Below are positions 56,517 to 64,000 of a stretch of 64,000 bases of DNA, in pieces. Position 1 is the first letter of the stretch. Each line of letters starts with the position of its first letter. Position numbers and translations under genes: made by a program. The notes beneath the pieces are model-generated. The model was not told where the DNA came from. It did not search any database and was given only the letters and a program-made list of their open reading frames with translations. Origin of the DNA: Agrobacterium vitis (lineage in GTDB: Bacteria; Pseudomonadota; Alphaproteobacteria; Rhizobiales; Rhizobiaceae); contig NZ_CP118260.1 of the NCBI RefSeq assembly GCF_013337045.2, positions 310,001-374,000 of the forward strand, in the 5' to 3' direction.

Positions 56517-56543
56517 ACCGAGCCTTTCGGCCCGGTTTTCTCT
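56517..56543 (+). terminator. Orphan Rho-independent terminator
   Basis: ACCGAGCC (56517-56524), TTTC loop, GGCCCGGT (56529-56536), with one G-U pair, followed by TTTCTCT. Strong on the plus strand; on the minus strand the same stem has a GAAA tetraloop. Confidence 0.6.
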
Positions 56544-56596
56544 ATGTGTTTGAGATATTGGTAATTTATACAAGGCGAAGATGTGTAAACATCCTC

Positions 56597-56633
56597 CAGC
56601 ATCGTGCGGTTTCTAGGTTGCCGCACGATGCTG
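56597..56633. terminator. Hairpin downstream of cysA
   Basis: CAGCATCGTGCGG (56597-56609) and its exact inverse (56621-56633) give a 13-bp stem with an 11-nt loop, 20 nt past the cysA stop. No U-tract follows on the minus strand. Confidence 0.65.
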
Positions 56634-56652
56634 ATGCCTTGTGATGCATGAT

Positions 56653-57690
56653 TCAGGCGCTTGCCGGATAGACTTTCCAGCGTTTGGGCCGGAAGGATAT
56701 CCCGGTTCGGGTGGCGGCGGGATGATCGACGGGAACGTCGATTTCCGCCAGATGCCGTGCGCCGCCAAGCTCCAGTTCCAGACGACGGGTTCCCGACAGC
56801 CTTCGGCTGCTGATCACCGTTCCGGCAAAGCAACCGCCACAGCCATCGACAATCTCGACTTCCTGCGGCCGGAAGAACAGGGTCGCATTGCCGTTGCCCT
56901 CGGATTTCAGCCCGGTTGGCCGGTCATCAAGCCAGATCTGGCCGGATTCGATGCGCACCGGCAGCGCCGAGGATTCACCAATGAAGCGGTGAACGAAGGG
57001 GGCCGCCGGATTGTCATAGACGTCATCAGCGGTGCCGACCTGCTCGATGCGGCCCTGGCTCATCACCACCACCCGGTCGGCAAGCTCCAGGGCTTCTTCC
57101 TGGTCGTGGGTGACGAACACGGTGGTATGGCCGGTGCGATCATGAATTTCCCGCAGCCAGCGCCGCAAATCCTTGCGGACCTGGGCATCGAGGGCGCCAA
57201 AGGGCTCGTCCAGCAGCAGCACCTTGGGCTCGATTGCCATGGCGCGGGCCAGCGCGACGCGCTGGCGCTGGCCACCGGAGAGCTGGGCGGGGTAGCGCTT
57301 TTCAAGGCCCGATAGCTGAACAAAATCAAGCAGCTCCAAGGCCCTCTTGCGGATTTCTGCCTTGGGCGGACGCGACGACTTTGGCCGAACGGTGAGGCCG
57401 AAGCCGACATTTTCCAGCACCGTCATATGCTTGAACAGCGCATAGTGCTGGAACACGAAGCCGACTTGCCGCTCCTGCACCGTCTTGCGCGACGCATCGT
57501 CGTCGCCGAAGAAAATCTGCCCGGCGCTTGGCCGCTCAAGCCCGGCGATCAGCCGCAGCAAGGTGGTTTTTCCCGAACCGGAGGGGCCGACAAGCGCGAT
57601 CAGCTCGCCGGAGCGGATGTCCAGCGACAGTTCGTGGAGGGCGGCGGTCGCGTTGAAGTCCTTGCGGATATTGCGAATATTCAGTTCCAT
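56653..57690 (-). CDS. cysA: Sulfate/thiosulfate ABC transporter ATPase CysA
   Basis: A 345-aa ATPase: Walker A GPSGSGKTT, Q-loop FVFQHYALF, signature LSGGQRQRV, Walker B VLLLDEPFGALD, H-loop FVTHDQEEAL, and a C-terminal TOBE-type domain (ESSALPVRIESG onward). Energises sulfate uptake with the two permeases upstream. Start at ATG 57690; a TTG start 6 codons earlier is possible but would overlap cysW. Last gene of sbp-cysT-cysW-cysA. Confidence 0.94.
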   Translation of the reverse strand: MELNIRNIRKDFNATAALHELSLDIRSGELIALVGPSGSGKTTLLRLIAGLERPSAGQIFFGDDDASRKTVQERQVGFVFQHYALFKHMTVLENVGFGLTVRPKSSRPPKAEIRKRALELLDFVQLSGLEKRYPAQLSGGQRQRVALARAMAIEPKVLLLDEPFGALDAQVRKDLRRWLREIHDRTGHTTVFVTHDQEEALELADRVVVMSQGRIEQVGTADDVYDNPAAPFVHRFIGESSALPVRIESGQIWLDDRPTGLKSEGNGNATLFFRPQEVEIVDGCGGCFAGTVISSRRLSGTRRLELELGGARHLAEIDVPVDHPAATRTGISFRPKRWKVYPASA

Positions 57691-57704
57691 GAGCGAATTC
57701 CCGA

Positions 57705-58574
57705 TCAATGCCCACGGGCAGCCGACAATTGGTCGGCATAGCGCAGTTCAATGGTTGTCTTGAGAACGAGGGTGACCAATGCCAGCCCAGCCAGCAGTGA
57801 AGCGACCGCGAAGGCAGCGGCGAAGTTATATTCGTTATAGAGAATTTCGATATGCAGCGGCATGGTGTTGGTCACACCCCGGATATGGCCTGAAACCACC
57901 GAGACCGCGCCGAATTCTCCCATGGCCCGGGCGTTGCACAGCAGCACGCCGTAGAGCAATCCCCAGCGGATATTCGGCAGGGTGACCCGCCAGAAGGTTT
58001 GCCAGCCGCTGGCACCGAGGCTGATTGCGGCCTCTTCATCGCCAGTGCCCTGCTCCTGCATGACCGGGATCAGTTCGCGCGCCACGAAAGGGAAAGTGAC
58101 GAAAATCGTTGCCAGCACGATGCCCGGCACGGCAAACAGGATCTCGACGCCATGCGTGCGCAGCCATGGGCCAAGCAGGCTGTTGGAGCCGAACAGCAGC
58201 ACATAGACCAGACCGGATATGACCGGCGACACTGAAAATGGCAGGTCGATCAGGGTGATCAGGAAGGCCTTGCCGTGAAATTCGAATTTCGCAATCGCCC
58301 AGGCGGCCGCAATGCCGAAGATCACGTTGGCAGGAACGGCGATTACCGCGACCAGCAGTGTCAACCGCATGGCCGAGAGGGCGTCGGGTTCGACAAGCGC
58401 TTCCAGCCAGGCGCTGGCGCCATTGCGGAATGCCTCGGAAAACACCGCCACCAGCGGGAGCACCAGAAACAGCAGCAGGAACAGCAGTGAGACGAGAATG
58501 AGCAGACATTGGACGACAGGCGTCTCGGTCGTCGCTCGATGAAAGGTAGGGGAGCGGCGGTCAGTCATTGCCAT
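57705..58574 (-). CDS. cysW: Sulfate ABC transporter permease CysW
   Basis: A 289-aa permease with six hydrophobic segments; CysW-type features are [39 protein letters not shown] and the EAA loop [25 protein letters not shown]. It overlaps the stop of cysT by about 14 bp. Confidence 0.94.
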   Translation of the reverse strand: MAMTDRRSPTFHRATTETPVVQCLLILVSLLFLLLFLVLPLVAVFSEAFRNGASAWLEALVEPDALSAMRLTLLVAVIAVPANVIFGIAAAWAIAKFEFHGKAFLITLIDLPFSVSPVISGLVYVLLFGSNSLLGPWLRTHGVEILFAVPGIVLATIFVTFPFVARELIPVMQEQGTGDEEAAISLGASGWQTFWRVTLPNIRWGLLYGVLLCNARAMGEFGAVSVVSGHIRGVTNTMPLHIEILYNEYNFAAAFAVASLLAGLALVTLVLKTTIELRYADQLSAARGH

Positions 58575-59418
58575 ATTTTCTCCGGCTTGCAGCCTGAATG
58601 AGATTGATCAGCAGCAACATGGCAAAGGAAATCGCCAGCATCACCGCGCCAACGGCGGTTGCGCCCGCATAGTTGAACTCCTCCAGCCGGATGACGATGA
58701 GAAGGGGTGCGATTTCAGACACATAAGGTACATTGCCGGCAACGAAGATCACCGATCCATATTCCCCGACCCCACGCGCCAGGGCAAGGGCAAAGCCGGT
58801 TAGAATAGCCGGTGCAAGGCCCGGCAGAAGCACTTTGAAAATCGTTGCGAAGCGGCTGGCGCCCAGCGTTGCTGCGGCCTCCTCCACGTCGCGGTCGATT
58901 TCTTCCATGACCGGCTGCACGGTGCGCACCACGAAGGGCAGGCCGATAAACACCATGGCAACGACGATACCAGCCTGGGTATAGGCGACTTTAAGTCCAA
59001 GCGGCGCAAGAAGCGAGCCGATCCAGCCGTTTGGCGCGTAGAGCGAGGCAAGGGCGATACCGGCAACGGCGGTTGGCAGCGCAAAGGGCAGATCGACCAT
59101 CGCGTCGATGATCCGCCGCCCCCAGAAATTGTAGCGCACCAGCACCCAGGCGACCAATACGCCGAATACGACATTGAGCAGTGCCGCCAGGATGGCCGAG
59201 CCGAAGCTGACCTTCAGTGCGCCAAGCGTCCTGCGGTCAGACGCGATATGCCAGAAATCCGCCCAGCCGAGTTCGGCGGAGCGCCAGACCAGACCGGACA
59301 GGGGAATGAGAACGATGAGGGCGAGGTAAAACACCGTGAAGCCGAACGTTAACCCGAATCCGGGAAGAACGCTCGGCTGACGGAATTGCCACCTGCCTTG
59401 AACAGGACTATGGGCCAT
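58561..59418 (-). CDS. cysT: Sulfate ABC transporter permease CysT (CysU)
   Basis: A 285-aa permease: [58 protein letters not shown] and EAA loop [22 protein letters not shown]. It forms the transmembrane pore with CysW. Starts 27 bp after the sbp stop. Confidence 0.94.
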   Translation of the reverse strand: MAHSPVQGRWQFRQPSVLPGFGLTFGFTVFYLALIVLIPLSGLVWRSAELGWADFWHIASDRRTLGALKVSFGSAILAALLNVVFGVLVAWVLVRYNFWGRRIIDAMVDLPFALPTAVAGIALASLYAPNGWIGSLLAPLGLKVAYTQAGIVVAMVFIGLPFVVRTVQPVMEEIDRDVEEAAATLGASRFATIFKVLLPGLAPAILTGFALALARGVGEYGSVIFVAGNVPYVSEIAPLLIVIRLEEFNYAGATAVGAVMLAISFAMLLLINLIQAASRRKYGND

Positions 59419-59445
59419 TCTGTTTTTCTTACTTTCTTGGCTGAC

Positions 59446-60477
59446 TTATTTTCCGGGCTGGTAGATCTGGTCGAACAGGCCACCATCAGCGAAGAATTGC
59501 GGTTGTACTTTTGCCCAGCCACCGAAATCCTCGATGGTGACGAGATCAACAGACGGGAAGCGCTTCAAATCAGCGGGATCGGCCAGCTCCGGCTTTGCAG
59601 GGCGATAATAATGCTTGGCAGCGATTTTCTGCCCGGCGTCGGAATAGAGATAATCGAGATAGGCCTTGGCGACTGCTTCCGTCCCATGGGCTTTGGCATT
59701 GCCTTCAACGACGGCGACTGGCGGTTCTGCCTTGACCGAAACGGACGGCACAATGATGTCGAATTTGTCGGGGCCGAGTTCATCGATTGACAGGAAGGCT
59801 TCGTTTTCCCAGGCAAGCAGAACATCGCCGATGCCGCGCTGCACGAAGGTGGTGGTGGAGCCGCGCGCCCCGGTATCCAGAACCGGCACATGCTTGAACA
59901 GGGCGCTCAGATAGTCCTTGGCTTTTTGCTGGTCGCCATTATTGGCCTTCAACGCCCAGCCCCAGGCGGCCAGCACGTTCCAGCGGGCACCGCCCGAGGT
60001 TTTCGGGTTGGGGGTGATCACTTCGATCCCGTCCTTGGTGAGGTCGGCCCAGTCCTTGATGCCTTTCGGATTGCCCTTGCGCACCAGAAAGACGATGGTG
60101 GATGTATAGGGTGCGCTGCTGCTTGGCAGTTTGGTTTTCCAGTCGGCAGGGATCTTGCCGGTCTTTTCGGCGATGGCGGAAATATCCGCTTCCAATGCCA
60201 GGGTCACGACATCGGCCTCAAGACCGTCGATCACCGAGCGGGCCTGGGCGCCGGAACCGCCATGCGACATTCTCACCGAGACGCTATCGCCGGTCTTCTG
60301 CTTCCAATAGGCGGCGAAGGCGGGGTTGAAATCCTTGTACAACTCGCGCGTGGGATCATAGCTGACATTCAGCAGCGTGACATTGGCGGCGACAGCTGGG
60401 GCCACCAGAACCGGCATGGCAAGGCTTGCCGCCAGTGTCATTGCGGCAACGATCTTCATGGTTCGAAAGCGGGACAT
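59446..60477 (-). CDS. sbp: Periplasmic sulfate-binding protein
   Basis: A 343-aa protein with Sec signal (residues 1-31, AVA-AN), then [52 protein letters not shown] and [13 protein letters not shown], the classical Sbp/CysP sulfate-contact segments. Start ATG 60477 has AAGGAG 6 nt upstream. First gene of the sulfate uptake operon. Confidence 0.95.
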   Translation of the reverse strand: MSRFRTMKIVAAMTLAASLAMPVLVAPAVAANVTLLNVSYDPTRELYKDFNPAFAAYWKQKTGDSVSVRMSHGGSGAQARSVIDGLEADVVTLALEADISAIAEKTGKIPADWKTKLPSSSAPYTSTIVFLVRKGNPKGIKDWADLTKDGIEVITPNPKTSGGARWNVLAAWGWALKANNGDQQKAKDYLSALFKHVPVLDTGARGSTTTFVQRGIGDVLLAWENEAFLSIDELGPDKFDIIVPSVSVKAEPPVAVVEGNAKAHGTEAVAKAYLDYLYSDAGQKIAAKHYYRPAKPELADPADLKRFPSVDLVTIEDFGGWAKVQPQFFADGGLFDQIYQPGK

Positions 60478-60505
60478 TGCGATCTCCTTACCCCTAAGAC
60501 TGTAA

Positions 60506-60533
60506 AATCTATTGAGGTTATAGAGTATGTCAA
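60506..60533 (-). promoter_or_regulatory. Sigma-70 promoter of the sulfate operon
   Basis: On the minus strand TTGACA (60528-60533) and TAGATT (60506-60511) are separated by 16 bp, 29 bp upstream of the sbp start. The -35 is perfect. Activation by a CysB-type protein would be usual for such operons, but I see no clear site. Confidence 0.55.
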
Positions 60534-60644
60534 CGGATAAGGATAATTCGAGAGAGAACGTGCCCTCAAGCGCTTCCAGTTTAGCAATTTCAAGCGTCAT
60601 TCCGGCTCAGAGCGGCAGGATTTTTCAGCGCCGGGGGCATTGCC

Positions 60645-61682
60645 TCACGGCGCCAGATGGAAAGTATCGCTTGCGCCGGGCACCAGTTCCAGCGGCCAGA
60701 GACGGTTGCCGGCATGGGTCTTGTAGCTCTCGGCATAGTCGGGCATCGAGGCCAGCAAGGTTTCTGCCAGCTCTACGCCGAGATCCTCCAGGGATAAGCG
60801 ATAGCAGGTCAATGCCGGTTGCAAAAATTGGGCGCGCGGGGACTCGCGAAAACCGATGACGGCGATGTCCTTGCCGGGGATGATATCTGCTTCGGCCAGC
60901 CGCCGGTACAGGCCAATCGCCATCAGTTCATAGACCAGGATGACGGCGGTGGGGCGCGGATCGAGCGCTAACAGTTCGCTGCCAACATTATAACCGCCGC
61001 TTTCACTGGATCTTGCCCGCAGCACCAGCGCCGGATCGAATGTGATGCCATTGCGCTCAAGTGCGGCCTGATAGGCATCGGTAAACACGGTGCCGAGGTT
61101 GATATCGGTGCAGGGGGCGGCGATGGCGATGCGGCGATGACCTTTCGACACCAGCCGATCCACGGCGGAATTGGCGACACCGGCAAAATCGAGGTCGATC
61201 CAGGTATGGCTGCCACCGGATGTGCTGCGCCCCAGGGTTACAAAGGGTATCTTGGTTTTGATCAGCAGGTCGATGCGCTTATCGACCCGTTGGGTGGCGG
61301 AAATGATCATCGCATCGACCAAGCGGCGGGCCACCATGCGCTGTAGATACTCAAGGGGGTCTTCGTCGGCGGGGCAGGGGAGAAGGACGAGGTCGAGATT
61401 GTGGCGGGCAAACACCGTTTGCAAGCCGTCCATGACGCCGAAAAAGAAGTTGTCGCTGTTGTCGGCATTATCCTTGCCGGCCTCGATCATCAGTCCGATG
61501 ACATTGGTCGTGCCTTTGCGCAGGCTGCGGCCGGACTGATTGGCGACATAGCCCAGCTGCTCAGCGGCCTCCAGCACCCGCCGTCGCGTTTCCGCATTGA
61601 CGTCGGGGCGTCCATTCAGCGCGCGCGACACGGTCCCGATGGAGATGTCGAGATGTTTTGCAAGCTGATGTATGCCCTTCAT
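60645..61682 (-). CDS. LacI-family transcriptional regulator
   Basis: A 345-aa regulator: LacI helix-turn-helix and hinge (GIHQLAKHLDISIGTVSRALNGRPDVN, residues 3-29; LGYVANQSGRSLRKG), then a periplasmic-binding-protein-like sugar domain (IGLMIEAGKDN, PFVTLGRSTSGG, IAVIGFRESPRAQFLQPALT). Divergent from the oxidoreductase/isomerase operon, with a perfect LacI operator between them at 61891, so it should repress that operon until a sugar-like inducer binds. Confidence 0.9.
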   Translation of the reverse strand: MKGIHQLAKHLDISIGTVSRALNGRPDVNAETRRRVLEAAEQLGYVANQSGRSLRKGTTNVIGLMIEAGKDNADNSDNFFFGVMDGLQTVFARHNLDLVLLPCPADEDPLEYLQRMVARRLVDAMIISATQRVDKRIDLLIKTKIPFVTLGRSTSGGSHTWIDLDFAGVANSAVDRLVSKGHRRIAIAAPCTDINLGTVFTDAYQAALERNGITFDPALVLRARSSESGGYNVGSELLALDPRPTAVILVYELMAIGLYRRLAEADIIPGKDIAVIGFRESPRAQFLQPALTCYRLSLEDLGVELAETLLASMPDYAESYKTHAGNRLWPLELVPGASDTFHLAP

Positions 61683-61890
61683 GCCAGATACTTTCTCCCT
61701 GAAGCCACCTCACCAAAAGGCGCTACGATGAGCAGGCCGGTTGTAAATCCCATGCTCTGCCTTGTCCGGTGTACTGTAAAATTTCGCAAGCAGGAATCGG
61801 TTTTTCCCTTGAGCTTGAAGCGGTTTATCGTGTCGCCGGGCATAATAACCAGGCCGCGTATTGACATGAGACAAAAACCGCGATTAGTAT

Positions 61891-61904
61891 CGTAAACGTT
61901 TACG
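61891..61904. promoter_or_regulatory. LacI-family operator
   Basis: CGTAAACGTTTACG is a perfect 14-bp palindrome with the central CG typical of LacI/PurR-family sites. It lies in the 356-bp gap between the divergent LacI gene and the oxidoreductase gene. A 12/14 match, CGTAAACGTTTCTG, occurs inside the oxidoreductase gene at 62881. Confidence 0.75.
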
Positions 61905-62038
61905 GAAACCGATGCAAAGAGGAGTTTGCGCGGCTGGAGGCTGTCGGAAGAGCGTTTGCTGTTTCGGCCTATCGAAAACCGGAAACTGGAACCATGTCTG
62001 GCGCGATAGCGACCGGATGGGATGCAAGGGAGGATATC

Positions 62039-63079
62039 TTGCAATTCAAAGCCGTTTTATGCGGGTGCGGAGCTATGGCCAAGGGCTGGCTTCGGGCCAT
62101 TGCCGACACGCCCTCGCTTGCCGAGCGAATTTCTGTCGTCGGGCTCGTTGACGTCAATGTTTCAGCAGCCGAGGCCTTGGCAGAGGAATTCGGCTTCGAA
62201 GGTGCGGTGACGGGCAACAGTCTTGCCGATGTTCTCCAACAGACGGCACCCGATCTGGTCTTCGATGTCGTCATCCCGGCGGCCCGCTTCGATATCGTGT
62301 CCACCGCGCTGAAGGCCGGATGCCACGTGCTCAGCGAAAAGCCCATGGCCAATACGCTGGAAGAGGCGAAGGCCCTGGTTAAACTGGCCACTGAGACGGG
62401 GCGTATCCACGCCGTCGTGCAGAACCGCCGCTTCATTCAAGGGGTCCGCCGGATGCGGCAATTCCTGGACAGCGGCGCGATCGGTGAGTTGACGGCAGTG
62501 CATTGTGATTTCTTCCTGGCACCGCATTTCGGCGGGTTTAGGGATGAGATGGAGCATGTCCTGCTGCTCGACATGGCAATCCATACATTCGATGCCGCCC
62601 GTTTCATAGCCAATCGTCAGCCGCTGGCGGCCTATTGCGTGGAGCGCAATCCGCAAGGCTCCTGGTATGCCCATGGCGCCAGCGCCAATGCGATCTTCGA
62701 GTTCACTGACGATGTGGTCTTCACCTATCGCGGCTCCTGGTGCGCCGAAGGGCACAGGACGAGTTGGGAAAGTGCGTGGCGGCTGGTCGGCAGCAGGGGC
62801 ATGCTGACCTGGGATGGGGAAGAGACGTTTGAAGCCTCCATTGCCGCAGACGAACCCGGCCTGTTGCGTGGATATTCGACCGTAAACGTTTCTGAAGACG
62901 TCGCGCCGGGCGAGACGCATGGCCATGCCAGCGTGCTGGAAAGCTTCATTGCGGCAGTTGCCGGTGGCGATCCGCCCGAGACCGCCGGTTTCGACAATAT
63001 CAACAGTCTTGCCATGGTGTTTGCCGCCATCGAAAGCGCCAAGAGCGGCAAGCGTATCGACATTTCAGCTTCGCTATAA
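62039..63079 (+). CDS. Gfo/Idh/MocA-family sugar oxidoreductase
   Basis: A 346-aa NAD(P)-dependent dehydrogenase: Rossmann motif LCGCGAMAKG near the start, the conserved EKP in SEKPMANTLEEA (about residues 98-110), and the C-terminal Gfo/Idh/MocA domain (DMAIHTFDAARFIAN with the catalytic-region Asp/His). Substrates are usually sugars, inositols or their derivatives. I place the start at TTG 62039 because AAGGGAGGA lies 4 nt upstream and the Rossmann fold then begins at once; ATG 61994 would add 15 residues without a ribosome site. Co-transcribed with the isomerase 5 nt downstream. Confidence 0.87.
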   Translation: MQFKAVLCGCGAMAKGWLRAIADTPSLAERISVVGLVDVNVSAAEALAEEFGFEGAVTGNSLADVLQQTAPDLVFDVVIPAARFDIVSTALKAGCHVLSEKPMANTLEEAKALVKLATETGRIHAVVQNRRFIQGVRRMRQFLDSGAIGELTAVHCDFFLAPHFGGFRDEMEHVLLLDMAIHTFDAARFIANRQPLAAYCVERNPQGSWYAHGASANAIFEFTDDVVFTYRGSWCAEGHRTSWESAWRLVGSRGMLTWDGEETFEASIAADEPGLLRGYSTVNVSEDVAPGETHGHASVLESFIAAVAGGDPPETAGFDNINSLAMVFAAIESAKSGKRIDISASL

Positions 63080-63084
63080 GGACC

Positions 63085-64000
63085 ATGACTGTGAGCAATC
63101 CTGCAAAATCCATTCGTATCGGCACCATGATCAGCGGCAATAACGGCGATGCCGCCACCCGCATCCGGGAAATCGCCGGTCTTGGCTTTGAAAGTTTCGA
63201 GCCGTTTTTCTGGCAGACGACCAAGGGCCAGAACCTTGCCGAACTCGGCAAGCGCTGCGTCGATGCCATCGGCGACCGGGACATCACCATTTCGACGCTC
63301 GGCATGTTCGGCAATCCGCTTGAGGAAACCGACATCGACTTTGAGACGCTGGAGGGCTGGAAACAATGCATCGATAATGCCCATCATTTCGGTGCTACTT
63401 GCGTTGCCGGCTTTACCGGGCGGCTGCGAGGTAAGGTATTGACGGACAGCCTGCCACGCTACCGCGAAATTTGGAGCGAACTGGCCAAGCGCGCTGCCGA
63501 CAAGGGCATTCGCATCGCCTTTGAAAACTGCGCCATGGACGGCAACTGGCAGAGCGGAGACTGGAATATTGCCCATAACCCCGATGCCTGGGAGTTGATG
63601 TTCAACGAGACCCCGGATGACAATATCGGCCTTGAATGGGAACCCTGCCATCAGATGGTCTACCTGATCGATCCCCTGCCGCAGATCCGCAAATGGGCAT
63701 CCAAGATCTTCCACGTGCACGGCAAGGATGCCACCATTCGCTGGGATGTCATTCGTGAACACGGCATTTTCGGCAAGGAGCCGTTCGTGTTCATGCGCAC
63801 ACCGGGCTTCGGCGACAGCAATTGGACCAATGTGATCAGCGAGTTGCGCCTTGCCGGCTATAGCGGCGCGATCGATATCGAAGGCTGGCATGATCCCGTC
63901 TATCGCGACGCTTTGGAAATGACCGGCCAGGTCCATGCCCTCAACCATCTGAAGCAGGCGCGTGGCGGCGATTTTATCGACGAAACCGCCGTCTATGGCG
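63085..64000 (+). CDS. Sugar phosphate isomerase/epimerase (AP-endonuclease 2 TIM barrel), partial
   Basis: The first 305 codons of a xylose-isomerase-like TIM-barrel protein; the frame is still open at the window end. Metal-ligand positions typical of the family appear in IAFENCAM (Glu), GLEWEPCHQM (Glu/His), FHVHGKDA (His) and IDIEGWHD (Glu). Such proteins isomerise or epimerise sugars and inositol derivatives and often pair with Gfo/Idh/MocA dehydrogenases, as here. TAAGGA overlapping the upstream stop serves ATG 63085. Confidence 0.87.
   Translation, partial: MTVSNPAKSIRIGTMISGNNGDAATRIREIAGLGFESFEPFFWQTTKGQNLAELGKRCVDAIGDRDITISTLGMFGNPLEETDIDFETLEGWKQCIDNAHHFGATCVAGFTGRLRGKVLTDSLPRYREIWSELAKRAADKGIRIAFENCAMDGNWQSGDWNIAHNPDAWELMFNETPDDNIGLEWEPCHQMVYLIDPLPQIRKWASKIFHVHGKDATIRWDVIREHGIFGKEPFVFMRTPGFGDSNWTNVISELRLAGYSGAIDIEGWHDPVYRDALEMTGQVHALNHLKQARGGDFIDETAVYG

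Overview
The window is high-GC, densely packed alphaproteobacterial DNA, most likely from a Rhizobiaceae genome (Agrobacterium/Allorhizobium/Rhizobium type). That placement is inferred from the malonate cluster in matABC-plus-matR form, FrcBCA-type sugar transport, dipeptide-family ABC transporters throughout, GntR/LacI/SorC regulators, and Rhizobiales-style intergenic repeats. I saw no tRNA, rRNA, CRISPR array, prophage, transposase or origin. The mix of many transporters, catabolic enzymes and local regulators, with no core housekeeping genes, suits a secondary chromosome or megaplasmid.

Layout. 1-9.3 kb: a sugar or polyol island. A SorC-family regulator and an FrcBCA-like ABC importer plus SDR dehydrogenase (+ strand) stand opposite a LacD-type aldolase and an unusual ROK/P-loop kinase fusion (- strand), with an aldehyde dehydrogenase beyond. 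9.3-28 kb: a peptide/thiol-conjugate island. It holds an M20 Cys-Gly-type dipeptidase, a PLP C-S lyase-like enzyme, a GntR regulator, a complete Dpp importer whose binding protein appears circularly permuted, an M24 peptidase, a second GntR regulator, a second importer, a gamma-glutamyltransferase without signal peptide and a GsiA-like double ATPase. Together these could import gamma-glutamyl/Cys-Gly S-conjugates and break them down. 28.2-32.5 kb: a divergent version of the yjfI-J-K-L-M-C set (DUF2170, PspA/IM30, DUF2491, DUF350, DUF1190 lipoprotein, glutathionylspermidine-synthase-like ATP-grasp ligase). 32.6-37.9 kb: malonate catabolism, matC-matB-matA facing matR.

38.1-49.6 kb: a MalT-like LuxR regulator with a third dipeptide-type importer, a HyuA-like hydantoinase/oxoprolinase protein without HyuB, and two tandem DUF917 proteins. 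49.7-54.2 kb: a translationally coupled two-component operon (NarX-type kinase, NarL-type regulator, CHASE3/PAS hybrid kinase, single receiver); the hybrid kinase carries an apparent frameshift within CHASE3. 54.4-56.2 kb: a secreted SnoaL-like protein and a FucP-type sugar permease. 56.6-60.5 kb: the sulfate importer sbp-cysT-cysW-cysA. 60.6-64 kb: a LacI regulator divergent from a Gfo/Idh/MocA oxidoreductase and a sugar isomerase/epimerase cut by the window end.

Several intergenic regions carry clear cis elements: palindromic operators for the SorC, GntR, MatR and LacI regulators, a 21-bp-spaced direct repeat in front of the LuxR-associated operon, terminator hairpins, a MITE-like inverted repeat at 14.6 kb, and a modular repeat family whose hairpin stems differ in sequence but keep their pairing.
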